DNA from: Jiangella muralis
GTDB taxonomy: Bacteria > Actinomycetota > Actinomycetes > Jiangellales > Jiangellaceae
Assembly: GCF_001270745.1 (NCBI RefSeq)
Contig: NZ_KQ434752.1
Location: 569,723 to 633,722, forward strand
Reading direction: 5' to 3'
Length of the DNA stretch: 64,000 nt
In this document: one piece after another, positions 54,449 to 62,549 of the stretch
How positions within the stretch are numbered: the first letter of the stretch is position 1
How the letters are laid out: every line of letters starts with the position of its first letter
Made by a program: the position numbers and the translations under genes
The notes under the pieces: generated by a model
Seen by the model: the letters and a program-made list of their open reading frames with translations, nothing else
What the model was told of the DNA's origin: nothing
Databases searched by the model: none

Positions 54449-54880
54449 TTACTGGCCGTAGCCGCGCTCGCGCCGGTTGCGCCAGCGCTGCTCCATGCGG
54501 TCCATGAACGAGCCGTTGTTGCGCGGCCCCTTGGGGCGGCGCTGCCGGCGGGGCGAACCGGGGCTGATGTCGGGCACCTCGCCGGTGGCGGCGGCCGTGC
54601 CGTCGGACGGCGGCACGCGGCGCCACGAGGTGACGGCGTAGAAGGCCGAGCCGAGCATGACGACGAAGCCCGCGACTCCGAGCGCGATGACCTGAGTGAC
54701 GGCGCCCGTCATGAGCAACACGACACCGACGACGAAGACCAGACCGGCAAAGACCGCGCGGCGCCGGTACCGCCGCCGAAGATCCGCGCCACGCATGGCG
54801 GTGGCGAACTTCGGATCCTCAGCGAGCAGCGCCTGCTCCATCTGCTCGAGCAGCCGCTGCTCATGATCGGAGAGTGGCAC
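54449..54880 (-). CDS. DUF3040 membrane protein
   Basis: 143 aa from GTG at 54880 with GGAGGGG upstream. The DUF3040 signature PLSDHEQRLLEQMEQALLAE opens the protein, followed by DPKFATAMRGADLRRRYRRR, two membrane segments (AVFAGLVFVVGVVLLMTGAV, IALGVAGFVVMLGSAFYAV) and a basic, Gly/Arg/Asn-rich tail ending in RRERGYGQ. Function unknown; a common small actinobacterial protein, often near mraZ, as here. Confidence 0.9.
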   Translation of the reverse strand: MPLSDHEQRLLEQMEQALLAEDPKFATAMRGADLRRRYRRRAVFAGLVFVVGVVLLMTGAVTQVIALGVAGFVVMLGSAFYAVTSWRRVPPSDGTAAATGEVPDISPGSPRRQRRPKGPRNNGSFMDRMEQRWRNRRERGYGQ

Positions 54881-55012
54881 CGTTCCCCTCCAATGAACAC
54901 GGAAACCTTTGGGCACCTGCTGTAAGGACCAGCATATGCGGCCGACGCCACCGAAGAAAGCCGGGTGCGACACCGAAGCTGATCGGTGTCGCAGTACCCG
55001 CTCGCGGGCCGA

Positions 55013-55774
55013 TCACACGTGCGACCCCACGGGCCGCCCGGCGAGCACGTGCAGAGCCGCGGCGACGGCCCGGAACGCCGGATGCGCCACGACGGCGGCC
55101 TCCAGTTCGGCCAGCGCGGCCACCTCGGCGGGGTCGTCGACGAGGCTGCCGCCGACGAGGTCGGTGAGCACTCTCACACCGTGCACCTCGTCGACGCGCA
55201 GCCCGGCGGCCGCGAGCAGCGCCCTGACCCCGTCCTCGTCGAACCGGCGCGGCAGCGGGTCGGAGCCGCCCCAGCGCCCGTCCGGGTCGTCGAGCAGCTG
55301 CCGGGCGTCGGCGAAATGCCCGGCCAGCGCCTTCGCCAGCACGGCGGCGTAGCGCTGGGCGACGACGACGCTGGCGACGCCGCCGGGGCGCAGCGCCGCC
55401 GCGATGGCCGTCACCGCTCCGGACACGTCGTCGACCACCTCGAGCACCCCGTGGCACAGCACGACGTCGGCGCCGTCCGGACCGACCACGCCGGCCAGCC
55501 CGGCCGCGTCGCCCTGGACGCCGGTGACCTGGCCGCCGACGCCCGCCTCGGCGGCCCGGCGGGCCAGCGTGGCCAGCGCGTTCGGGCTCGGGTCGACGAC
55601 GGTGACGCGGTGCCCGATGCGGGCCAGCGGCACCGCGAACACGCCGCTCCCGCCGCCGAGGTCGACGATGTCGAGGTCGCGGCGGCCGGTCGACCCGCTC
55701 AGCGCCGCCAGCGCCTCGTACAGCTGGGTCCAGATGGCCTCGGTGCGCGGGTTGCGGCGCTGACGCTCGTTCAT
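55013..55774 (-). CDS. Class I SAM-dependent methyltransferase
   Basis: 253 aa. Motif I is DLDIVDLGGGSGVFAVPLA (about residues 33-51), post-I VTVVDPSPNALATLARRA and motif III ALRPGGVASVVVAQ. The SmtA/UbiE-like type; the N-terminal TEAIWTQLYEALAAL helix and RFDEDGVRALLAAAGLRVDE are common in actinobacterial members near mraZ or dnaE. Substrate unknown. It lies 4 nt after the aldo/keto reductase and is co-transcribed. Confidence 0.87.
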   Translation of the reverse strand: MNERQRRNPRTEAIWTQLYEALAALSGSTGRRDLDIVDLGGGSGVFAVPLARIGHRVTVVDPSPNALATLARRAAEAGVGGQVTGVQGDAAGLAGVVGPDGADVVLCHGVLEVVDDVSGAVTAIAAALRPGGVASVVVAQRYAAVLAKALAGHFADARQLLDDPDGRWGGSDPLPRRFDEDGVRALLAAAGLRVDEVHGVRVLTDLVGGSLVDDPAEVAALAELEAAVVAHPAFRAVAAALHVLAGRPVGSHV

Positions 55775-55778
55775 CGGG

Positions 55779-56840
55779 TCACTCGTCGCTCGACCGGGCC
55801 CAGATGTTCAGGCCCGCCTCGACGGCGGACTTGTCGATCTCGGCCAGCTCGTCGTCGGAGAAGTCGAGGCGGTCCAGCGCGCCCAGGCTGTCGTCCAGCT
55901 GGCCCACCGTCCGGGCGCCGATCAGCACCGACGTCACCCGCTCGTCGCGCAGCGCCCACGACAGCGCCAGCTGCGCGAGCGTCTGACCGCGCGACTCGGC
56001 GACCCCGGCCAGCGCCTTCAGCCGGTCGACGACGTCCTGCGTGACCAGCGACGGCGAGAACGACCCGCCGCGGGCCGCGCGGGAGTCGTCCGGCACCCCG
56101 CCCAGGTACTTGTTCGTCAGCAGGCCCTGCGCCAGGGGCGAGAAGGCGATGATGCCGAGCCCCTCGTCCGCGCAGGCCTCGGTCAGCCCGGCCTCGATCC
56201 AGCGGTTGAACATCGAGTAGGACGGCTGGTGGATGGCCAGCGGCGTGCCCAACTCGCGCATGATGCCGGCCGCCTCGCGGGTGCGCTCCGGCGAGTACGA
56301 CGAGATGCCCGCGTACAGCGCCCGGCCGGACCGGACCGCGGTGTCCAGCGCGCCCATCGTCTCCTCGAGCGGCGTGTCGGGGTCGAACCGGTGCGAGTAG
56401 AAGATGTCGACGTAGTCGAGGCCCATGCGGTCCAGCGACGCGTCGAGGCTGGCCAGCAGGTACTTGCGCGAGCCCCATTCGCCGTACGGGCCGGGCCACA
56501 TGTCGTAGCCGGCCTTCGTCGAGATGATCAGCTCGTCGCGGTACGGGCGGAAGTCCTCGGCGAAGATGCGGCCGAAGTTCTTCTCCGCCGAGCCGGGCGG
56601 CGGGCCGTAGTTGTTGGCGAGGTCGAAGTGCGTGACGCCGTGGTCGAACGCCGTGCGCAGGATGGCCCGCTGCGTGGCCAGCGGCGATTCGTCGCCGAAG
56701 TTCTGCCAGAGGCCCAGCGAGATGGCCGGCAGCTTCAGTCCGGTGCGGCCGCTGCGGCGGTAGGGGGTGTCGATGTAGCGCGCTTCGTCGGCCCGGTACG
56801 GCGCGCCTACGTGGGGGTTCCTTGTCGGACGGTCAGCCAT
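55779..56840 (-). CDS. Aldo/keto reductase of the YghZ (L-glyceraldehyde-3-phosphate reductase) type
   Basis: 353 aa NADPH-dependent oxidoreductase with TIM barrel. The catalytic tetrad is visible: Asp in THFDLANNYGPP, Tyr in the same block, Lys in IISTKAGYDMWPG, His in DIFYSHRFDP. The WPGPYGEWGSRKYLLASLD block and IHQPSYSMFNRWIE are typical of the YghZ/Kv-beta-like subgroup, which detoxifies aldehydes. A TAGGTT -10 6 nt before the ATG indicates a leaderless message. Confidence 0.92.
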   Translation of the reverse strand: MADRPTRNPHVGAPYRADEARYIDTPYRRSGRTGLKLPAISLGLWQNFGDESPLATQRAILRTAFDHGVTHFDLANNYGPPPGSAEKNFGRIFAEDFRPYRDELIISTKAGYDMWPGPYGEWGSRKYLLASLDASLDRMGLDYVDIFYSHRFDPDTPLEETMGALDTAVRSGRALYAGISSYSPERTREAAGIMRELGTPLAIHQPSYSMFNRWIEAGLTEACADEGLGIIAFSPLAQGLLTNKYLGGVPDDSRAARGGSFSPSLVTQDVVDRLKALAGVAESRGQTLAQLALSWALRDERVTSVLIGARTVGQLDDSLGALDRLDFSDDELAEIDKSAVEAGLNIWARSSDE

Positions 56841-56846
56841 GCTGCG

Positions 56847-56852
56847 AACCTA
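56847..56852 (-). promoter_or_regulatory. -10 element of the aldo/keto reductase gene, leaderless
   Basis: TAGGTT on the minus strand, 6 nt before the ATG at 56840. The divergent spermidine-synthase-like gene starts at 56859, so the two 5' ends are almost back to back. Confidence 0.5.
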
Positions 56853-56858
56853 TCGCTC

Positions 56859-57680
56859 GTGCCCCCGTCCCGTGCCAGCGACCGCCCCCGTCCCGAACGC
56901 TTCGCCGGGCTCCACCACGTCGACTCCGGCACGGTGGAGCTGGTCCCGGACCGCGCCCATCCCGGCGGCTGGTCGGTCCGGCTCAACGGGCTCGCCAGCT
57001 CCTACGTCCACGTCGACGACCCGACCCTGCTGGACTTCGAGTACACCCAGTGGACCGGCCACGTCCTCGACGCCGTCGCGCCGCCCGGCGAGCCGCTGTC
57101 CGTGCTGCACCTCGGCGGGGCCGGCTGCACGCTGGCCCGCTACGTGGCGGCGACGCGGCCGGGGTCGCCGCAGACGGTCTTCGAGATCGACGCCGCGCTG
57201 GCCAGCCTGATGCGGCAGGCGTTCGGGCTGCGGTCGGTGCGCGGGCTGCGGATCAAGGCGATGGACGCTCTGGAAGGGCTGCGCGCGCTGCCGGACGACT
57301 ATTCGGCCGTCGTCATCCGCGACGCCTTCGACGGCGCCGACGTGCCGCCGCACCTGGCCGACCTCTCCTTCTACGCGTCGGTCGCCCGGGTGCTGACGCC
57401 CGGCGGCGTCTACGTCGGCAACGTCGCCGACACCGCGCAGGTCCGCGAGGCCCGCGTCGAGGCGGCGACGGCCCTGGAGGAGTTCCCGCACGTGGCGATG
57501 ATCGCCGAGCCCGGCCAGCTGCGGGGACGCCGCTACGGCAACGTCATCCTCGTCGCGTCGCAGCAGCCCCTCCCGGAGGACGCGCTGATCCGCAAGCTCG
57601 CCGGCGGCGCCGTCCGCGCCCGCTACGTCGAGCCGGACCGGGTCAAGGCCCTCGTCGCGGGCGTCAAGCCGCGCCGCTGA
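56859..57680 (+). CDS. Spermidine-synthase-like methyltransferase-fold protein
   Basis: 273 aa from GTG at 56859. The SpeE-type Rossmann core is seen in VLHLGGAGCTLARYVAA, TVFEIDAALASLMRQAFGL and VVIRDAFDGADVPPHLADLS. The segment VDDPTLLDFEYTQW replaces the N-terminal domain of true spermidine synthases, and the catalytic Asp of the aminopropyl transferases is not clearly placed, so polyamine synthesis is doubtful. Widespread in actinobacteria as an uncharacterised protein. It ends at a strong hairpin. Confidence 0.85.
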   Translation: MPPSRASDRPRPERFAGLHHVDSGTVELVPDRAHPGGWSVRLNGLASSYVHVDDPTLLDFEYTQWTGHVLDAVAPPGEPLSVLHLGGAGCTLARYVAATRPGSPQTVFEIDAALASLMRQAFGLRSVRGLRIKAMDALEGLRALPDDYSAVVIRDAFDGADVPPHLADLSFYASVARVLTPGGVYVGNVADTAQVREARVEAATALEEFPHVAMIAEPGQLRGRRYGNVILVASQQPLPEDALIRKLAGGAVRARYVEPDRVKALVAGVKPRR

Positions 57681-57695
57681 GCCGGAACGCAAGAC

Positions 57696-57726
57696 GGCGG
57701 CCGCGGGGAAGATCCCCGCGGCCGCC
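57696..57726. terminator. Bidirectional hairpin between convergent genes
   Basis: A perfect 14-bp stem starting GGCGGCCGCGGGGA (57696-57709) with loop AGA, 16 nt after the spermidine-synthase-like stop and 18 nt after the nrdJ stop on the other strand. No T-run on either side; typical of high-GC actinobacterial terminators. Confidence 0.75.
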
Positions 57727-57743
57727 GCCGCTGCGAAACGGCG

Positions 57744-60623
57744 TCAGCTGCAGCCGCTGGTCGAGCCGCAGCCCTCGCAGACGTAGCAGCTGCCGGCCGG
57801 GCGCATCTTCGTGCCGCAGGTGAAGCAGAGCGGCGCGTCGGTGCTGGTGCCCTGGATGATCTCGAGCAGCTCGGCCGACGTGTGCGCCTCGACCGGGGCC
57901 GGACGGGCCGCCACGGCCTCGGCGACCGGCGCCGGCTGGGCCGGCGCGACCTCGGCCTTCACCGGAGCGGACTGCCGGAACGTGTCGGCCTCGATCTCGG
58001 AGTCGGCGGTGTACTCCCCCGTGTCGAGCTGACGGGCCCGCTCGGACGCCGTGTAGATGCCCAGCGCCGCGCGCGACTCGAACGGCAGGTGGTCGAGCGC
58101 GAGCCGGCGGAAGATGTAGTCGACGACGCTCTGCGCCATGCGCACGTCGGGGTCGTCGGTCATGCCCGACGGCTCGAAGCGCATGTTGGTGAACTTCTCG
58201 ACGTACGTCTCCAGCGGCACGCCGTACTGCAGCGCGATGGAGATGGCGATGGAGAAGGCGTCCATGATGCCGGCCAGCGTCGAGCCCTGCTTGCCCAGCT
58301 TCAGGAAGACCTCGCCGAGGCCGTCGTCGGGGTAGGAACCGGCCGTCATGTAGCCCTCGGCGCCACCGACGGTGAACGACGTGGTGCGGCTCGGGCGGGT
58401 CTTCGGCAGCCGCTGGCGGGTCGGCCGGTACTCGACGACGACGTCCTTCTCGGCGTTCTTGTCGAACGCCTTGTCCGCACCCTTCGCCTTGGCGTCGGAC
58501 AGCGGCTGGCCGACCTTGCAGTTGTCGCGGTAGACGGCCAGCGCCTTGAGGCCGAGCTTCCAGCCCTGCAGGTAGATGTCCTCGATCTCCTCGACGGTCG
58601 CCGACTCGGGCATGTTGACCGTCTTGGAGATGGCGCCGGACAGGAACGCCTGGACGGCGGCCATCATGCGCACGTGGCCCATCGGCTCGATGGCCCGCGG
58701 CTGGCCGGCGGCGCAGTCGAACACCTCGTAGTGCTCGGGCTTGAGGCCGGGCGCGTCGACGACGTTGCCGTGCTCGGCGATGTACTCGACGATCGCCTCG
58801 ATGGTCTCGTCGGCGTAGCCGAGCTTCTTCAGCGCCTTCGGGACCGTCTGGTTGACGATCTGCATGGAGCCGCCGCCGACCAGCTTCTTGAACTTGACCA
58901 GCGAGAAGTCGGGCTCGATGCCGGTGGTGTCGCAGTCCATCATGAAGCCGATGGTGCCGGTGGGCGCCAGCAGCGACGCCTGCGCGTTGCGCCAGCCGTT
59001 CTTCTCGCCGATCTTGTTGCCCTCGGCCCACACCTTCGTCGCGAGGCTGCGGACGTCGGCGTCGAGCGTGGCGACGGAGCGGAGGGCGTCGTTGGCGGCG
59101 GCGTGCTTGCGCATGACCCGGGCGTGCGCCTCGGCGTTGCGGGCGAAGCCGTCGTACGGGCCGACCACACCGGCCAGCTCGGCGGAGCGCTTGTAGGCGG
59201 CGCCGGTCATCAGCGACGTGATGGCGGCGGCCAGCGCGCGGCCGCCCTCGGAGTCGTAGGCCAGGCCGGACGCCATGAGCAGCGCGCCGAGGTTCGCGTA
59301 GCCAACGCCGAGCTGCCGGTAGGCGCGGGTGGTCTCGGTGATCGACTCGGTCGGGAAGTCGGCGAACGTGATGGAGATGTCCATCGCGGTGATGATCAGC
59401 TCGACCGCCTTGGCGAACGTGGCGGCGTCGAAGCTCCCGTCGGGCTGCAGGAACTTCATCAGGTTCAGGCTGGCGAGGTTGCAGCTGGAGTTGTCGAGGC
59501 TCATGTACTCCGAGCACGGGTTGGACGCGGTGATGCGGCCGGTCTCGGGGTTGGTGTGCCAGTCGTTGATGGTGCCGTCGTACTGGATGCCGGGGTCGGC
59601 GCACTCCCACGCGGCCTTCGCCATGTCGCGGAACAGCTTCTTCGCGTCGACGGTGGAGATGACCTCGCCGGTCATGCGGGCGCGCAGGCCGAACTCGGCG
59701 CCGGACTCGACCGCGCGCATGAACTCGTCGTTCACCCGGACCGAGTTGTTGGCGTTCTGGTACTGGACGGACACGATGTCGGAGCCGCCGAGGTCCATGT
59801 CGAAACCGGCGTCGCGCAGCGCGCGGATCTTGTCTTCCTCGCGCGCCTTCGTCCGGATGAACTCCTCGACGTCGGGGTGGTCGACGTCGAGCACGACCAT
59901 CTTGGCCGCGCGCCGGGTGGCGCCGCCGGACTTGATCGTCCCGGCCGAGGCGTCGGCGCCGCGCATGAAGCTGACCGGGCCGGACGCCGTCCCGCCGGAG
60001 GACAGCAGCTCCTTGCTGGAGCGGATGCGCGACAGGTTCAGGCCGGCGCCGGAGCCGCCCTTGAAGATCATGCCCTCTTCGCGGTACCAGTTGAGGATCG
60101 ACTCCATGGAGTCGTCGACGGAGAGGATGAAGCACGCCGACACCTGCTGCGGCGACTTCGTGCCCACGTTGAACCACACCGGCGAGTTGAAGCTGAACAC
60201 CTGGTGCAGCAGCATCCAGGTGAGCTCGTGCCCGAAGATCTCGGCGTCGTCGGGCGTGGCGAAGTAGCCCTCGGCCTCACCGGTCGTGCGGTACTTGTTC
60301 ACCACCCGGTCGATGAGCTGGCGCAGACTCCACTCGCGCACGTCGGTGCCGATGGCGCCGCGGAAGTACTTCGTGGTGACGATCGTCGAGGCGTTCAGCG
60401 ACCAGGAGTCGGGAAACTCCACGCCCTTCTGCTCGAAGACGGTCTCGCCGGTCCTCCAGTTCTGCTGGACGACGTCGCGGCGCTCCCACGTCACCTCGTC
60501 GTACGGGTGGACGCCCGGGGTCGTGTAGATGCGCTGGACACTCAGCCCGCGCACCTTCTTCGCCCGTCCGCCCGGCTTGCTCCCCGCACTGTTGCGGCTC
60601 GGCCCGCTCACCGTCTCCGTCAT
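57744..60623 (-). CDS. nrdJ: Vitamin B12-dependent class II ribonucleotide reductase
   Basis: 959 aa. It reduces NDPs to dNDPs using adenosylcobalamin, with no oxygen requirement. Motifs: FNSPVWFNVGTKSPQQVSAC, SGAGLNLSRIRSSKEL, NPCSEYMSLDNSSCNLASLN with the active-site Cys/Asn/Glu region, and LLAPTGTIGFMMDCDTTGIE. The C-terminus is a zinc-binding cysteine tail (CFTCGTKMRPAGSCYVCEGC) that re-reduces the active site. No cobalamin riboswitch is seen upstream. The repressor gene nrdR precedes it by 73 nt. Confidence 0.96.
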   Translation of the reverse strand: MTETVSGPSRNSAGSKPGGRAKKVRGLSVQRIYTTPGVHPYDEVTWERRDVVQQNWRTGETVFEQKGVEFPDSWSLNASTIVTTKYFRGAIGTDVREWSLRQLIDRVVNKYRTTGEAEGYFATPDDAEIFGHELTWMLLHQVFSFNSPVWFNVGTKSPQQVSACFILSVDDSMESILNWYREEGMIFKGGSGAGLNLSRIRSSKELLSSGGTASGPVSFMRGADASAGTIKSGGATRRAAKMVVLDVDHPDVEEFIRTKAREEDKIRALRDAGFDMDLGGSDIVSVQYQNANNSVRVNDEFMRAVESGAEFGLRARMTGEVISTVDAKKLFRDMAKAAWECADPGIQYDGTINDWHTNPETGRITASNPCSEYMSLDNSSCNLASLNLMKFLQPDGSFDAATFAKAVELIITAMDISITFADFPTESITETTRAYRQLGVGYANLGALLMASGLAYDSEGGRALAAAITSLMTGAAYKRSAELAGVVGPYDGFARNAEAHARVMRKHAAANDALRSVATLDADVRSLATKVWAEGNKIGEKNGWRNAQASLLAPTGTIGFMMDCDTTGIEPDFSLVKFKKLVGGGSMQIVNQTVPKALKKLGYADETIEAIVEYIAEHGNVVDAPGLKPEHYEVFDCAAGQPRAIEPMGHVRMMAAVQAFLSGAISKTVNMPESATVEEIEDIYLQGWKLGLKALAVYRDNCKVGQPLSDAKAKGADKAFDKNAEKDVVVEYRPTRQRLPKTRPSRTTSFTVGGAEGYMTAGSYPDDGLGEVFLKLGKQGSTLAGIMDAFSIAISIALQYGVPLETYVEKFTNMRFEPSGMTDDPDVRMAQSVVDYIFRRLALDHLPFESRAALGIYTASERARQLDTGEYTADSEIEADTFRQSAPVKAEVAPAQPAPVAEAVAARPAPVEAHTSAELLEIIQGTSTDAPLCFTCGTKMRPAGSCYVCEGCGSTSGCS

Positions 60624-60696
60624 GGACCTTCCTCACTTCCCCCGGCTTCACCCGTGTATCCGGGCCTGTCATTCGGTTGTGTGCTGAACTGCTGAC

Positions 60697-61239
60697 TCAC
60701 GGTTCCGCGACGGTCAGCGTGGAGTCCCGCTCCTCGCCGTCGGCGGCGTCGCCGTCACCGTCGGCGTCGGCGTCGCGGGGACGCTCGGCCCGCTCGCGGT
60801 CGGCCCGCAGCGTCGCGATCTCGTTCTCGAAGTCGACGAGGCTCTCGAAGTCGCGGTACACGCTGGCGAAGCGCAGGTAGGCGACCTCGTCGAGCTCGCG
60901 CAGCGGGCTCAGGATGGCCAACCCCACCTCGCGGCTCGGGATCTCCGCGCTCCCCTGCGCACGGAACTGCTCCTCGACCCGCTGGGCCAGCCGGGCCAGG
61001 GAGTCCTCGCTGACACCCCTGCCCTGGCACGCCCGGCGCACCCCGGCGACGACCTTCTCGCGGCTGAACGGCTCGGTCGCCCCCGAGCGCTTCACCACGG
61101 CGAGCGTCAGCTGCTCGACGGTCGTGAAGCGGCGCTCGCAGGCCAGGCACTGCCGCCGGCGGCGGATGACGGTGCCCTCGTCAGCGGTGCGGCTGTCGAC
61201 CACCCGGCTGTCGGCGTGACGGCAGAACGGACAGTGCAT
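60697..61239 (-). CDS. nrdR: NrdR transcriptional repressor of ribonucleotide reductase genes
   Basis: 180 aa from ATG at 61239, with GAGGAGG upstream. The zinc ribbon [17 protein letters not shown]...[10 protein letters not shown] is followed by the ATP-cone ([40 protein letters not shown]). The C-terminal acidic tail ([15 protein letters not shown]) is longer than usual. It senses ATP/dATP and represses nrd genes. It is co-transcribed with nrdJ and likely autoregulates it. Confidence 0.96.
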   Translation of the reverse strand: MHCPFCRHADSRVVDSRTADEGTVIRRRRQCLACERRFTTVEQLTLAVVKRSGATEPFSREKVVAGVRRACQGRGVSEDSLARLAQRVEEQFRAQGSAEIPSREVGLAILSPLRELDEVAYLRFASVYRDFESLVDFENEIATLRADRERAERPRDADADGDGDAADGEERDSTLTVAEP

Positions 61240-61330
61240 GAGGGCACCTCCTCGGCGCTGGACCTGTGGACGAGATGGGGACAACCTGTGCACTCTCGAC
61301 CACTACCTGTGGACAGCTTACAGCTGTGTA

Positions 61331-61346
61331 ACTACTAGATATAGGG
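61331..61346 (-). promoter_or_regulatory. Candidate NrdR box in the nrdRJ promoter region
   Basis: ACTACTAGATATAGGG lies 91 nt upstream of nrdR, in an AT-rich spot unlike its surroundings. It resembles the ACACTATATATAGTGT-type NrdR box. A weaker partner, CACTACCTGTGG (61301-61312), lies about 30 bp away, near the three-turn spacing typical of NrdR box pairs. Confidence 0.45.
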
Positions 61347-61898
61347 GTACGGTACGTCGGCGGGAGGGGCGTCTGCAACCGACATCGCCGTACTCGGCGG
61401 AGGGTGTTTCAAAGCCGCAGGTCATGGATGAGTCGATCACTCCCCTCGGCGCGTCGCGGGGATCGGTGGCGCTCCTCACACCGTCGACCGTCCCCACCCC
61501 GATCGCGCACCGTTTCCGCAGTTCAGCCGCCGAGTGGCCGCTCGGAGGCCGGCGTGCGCCGGGAGCCCGGTGGGTTGTGGACGACGGTGGGGTCGCGGGG
61601 TTGTGGACAACGGAGCGACCACAAGATGTGGGGTGCGGTAGTCCGCTGGGACGAGCGAGGACTGCGGGGGTCGGCGCACGAGGTCATTCGGCCGTGCCGG
61701 GGTGGACAGCGTCCGTGACCCGCGTCGACCGTTGGCCGGGCTCGCGGTTCGCCGGGCTCACGGTTCGCTGGCCGCTCACGGCCCACTTCGGGGTGTGGCG
61801 ACCGACTCCGCTGCTGGTCTTGGGTCCGCTGGCCGCCGCCTGGCCCGCTCGTCGGCTACCGACTTCGACGCCCGTGGGCGACACCCGAACGGCGGGCC

Positions 61899-61950
61899 AT
61901 GATCATCCAACTTTTTGGCTGTCATAGCAGCTCAAATCATTGATGATCAT
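61899..61950. repeat. AT-rich element bounded by ATGATCAT palindromes
   Basis: ATGATCAT stands at 61899-61906 and 61943-61950. Between them the sequence is AT-rich (about 40% G+C by eye) with a short imperfect hairpin (GGCTG / CAGCT around TCATA). It contrasts strongly with the flanking high-GC DNA and looks like a small dispersed palindromic repeat. No ORF. Confidence 0.6.
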
Positions 61951-62056
61951 CGTGGAACTCATGGTTGGCGGTGGCCGACACTCACCCAGCGGCGACCTGT
62001 GTCCAACCTCCTGGCCGGGTACATCTAGGAGCACCTCACCCGCCGCGGGACCGGCG

Positions 62057-62104
62057 GATCATCGGCGATCACTGGCGTCCCAGCGCCAGTGATCGCCGAT
62101 GATC
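62057..62104. repeat. Perfect 21-bp inverted repeat
   Basis: The left arm 62057-62077 (begins GATCATCGGCGATCACTG) is fully complementary to the right arm 62084-62104, with a 6-nt loop TCCCAG. It would form a 21-bp hairpin in RNA or a cruciform in DNA. No T-run follows on either strand, and no gene ends within 400 bp, so ordinary termination is unlikely. Confidence 0.95.
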
Positions 62105-62438
62105 AAGCGAACGCCACCCCGCCAGGGTGCGCGGAGGTGGCCGCCGCGGCCAACGACCGGAGGAGGCCAGCGAACCCGTCGCCCACGGCGGAGCCGGTCG
62201 CCAGAAGAGGGGCAGCCGCGACAGACCGCGGACCCGAAGCCCGGCCCACTCTCTCCGCGGCCCTCCTGACGCCGCACCCACGAGAGCCGTCGAACAGCAG
62301 GGGCCGAGGAAGCCAACGGGCCGGACCCGGCGAACCGGCACGACACACCGGCGGAGGTGGGGACATGGAGGCGATGCCCACCACACCCGCCCGGCGCGTC
62401 GGCCGGAACGCGGCCACAGCCCGGCCAGAAGCAGCCGA

Positions 62439-62544
62439 GACCAGCCGGAAGCCGTCAGCGGCAGCCGGGACCAGCCGGCCCGGAGACCAGCCGGGGGCCG
62501 TCAGCGGCAGCCGGGACCAGCCGGGGGCCGTCAGCGGCAGTCGG
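62439..62544. repeat. 30-bp tandem repeats downstream of the LysM gene
   Basis: Three 30-bp units (62439-62468, 62485-62514, 62515-62544) built on GACCAGCCGGGGGCCGTC plus AGCGGCAGCCGG, with one 16-bp partial unit at 62469-62484. They end 5 bp before the LysM stop codon, on its 3' side. Confidence 0.9.
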
Positions 62545-62549
62545 GCGGG

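Larger units (their letters stand above)
61347..62549. other. 1.2-kb gene-free region between nrdR and the LysM gene
   Basis: Open frames here have unnatural composition (Arg/Pro/Gly-rich, no motifs) and contain no gene I can support. The stretch holds DnaA-box-like sequences (TGTGGACGA 61576-61584, TGTGGACAA 61602-61610), an AT-rich palindromic element (61899-61950), a perfect 21-bp inverted repeat (62057-62104) and 30-bp tandem repeats (62439-62544). Confidence 0.6.

Noticed and set aside
60624..60696. Cobalamin riboswitch before nrdJ
   Set aside because: Only 73 nt to nrdR and no B12-box sequence; nrdJ appears co-transcribed with nrdR.
61238..61927. 229-codon plus-strand frame in the gene-free region
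   Set aside because: Overlaps nrdR promoter sites, lacks any domain signal, and the codon pattern is random-like.
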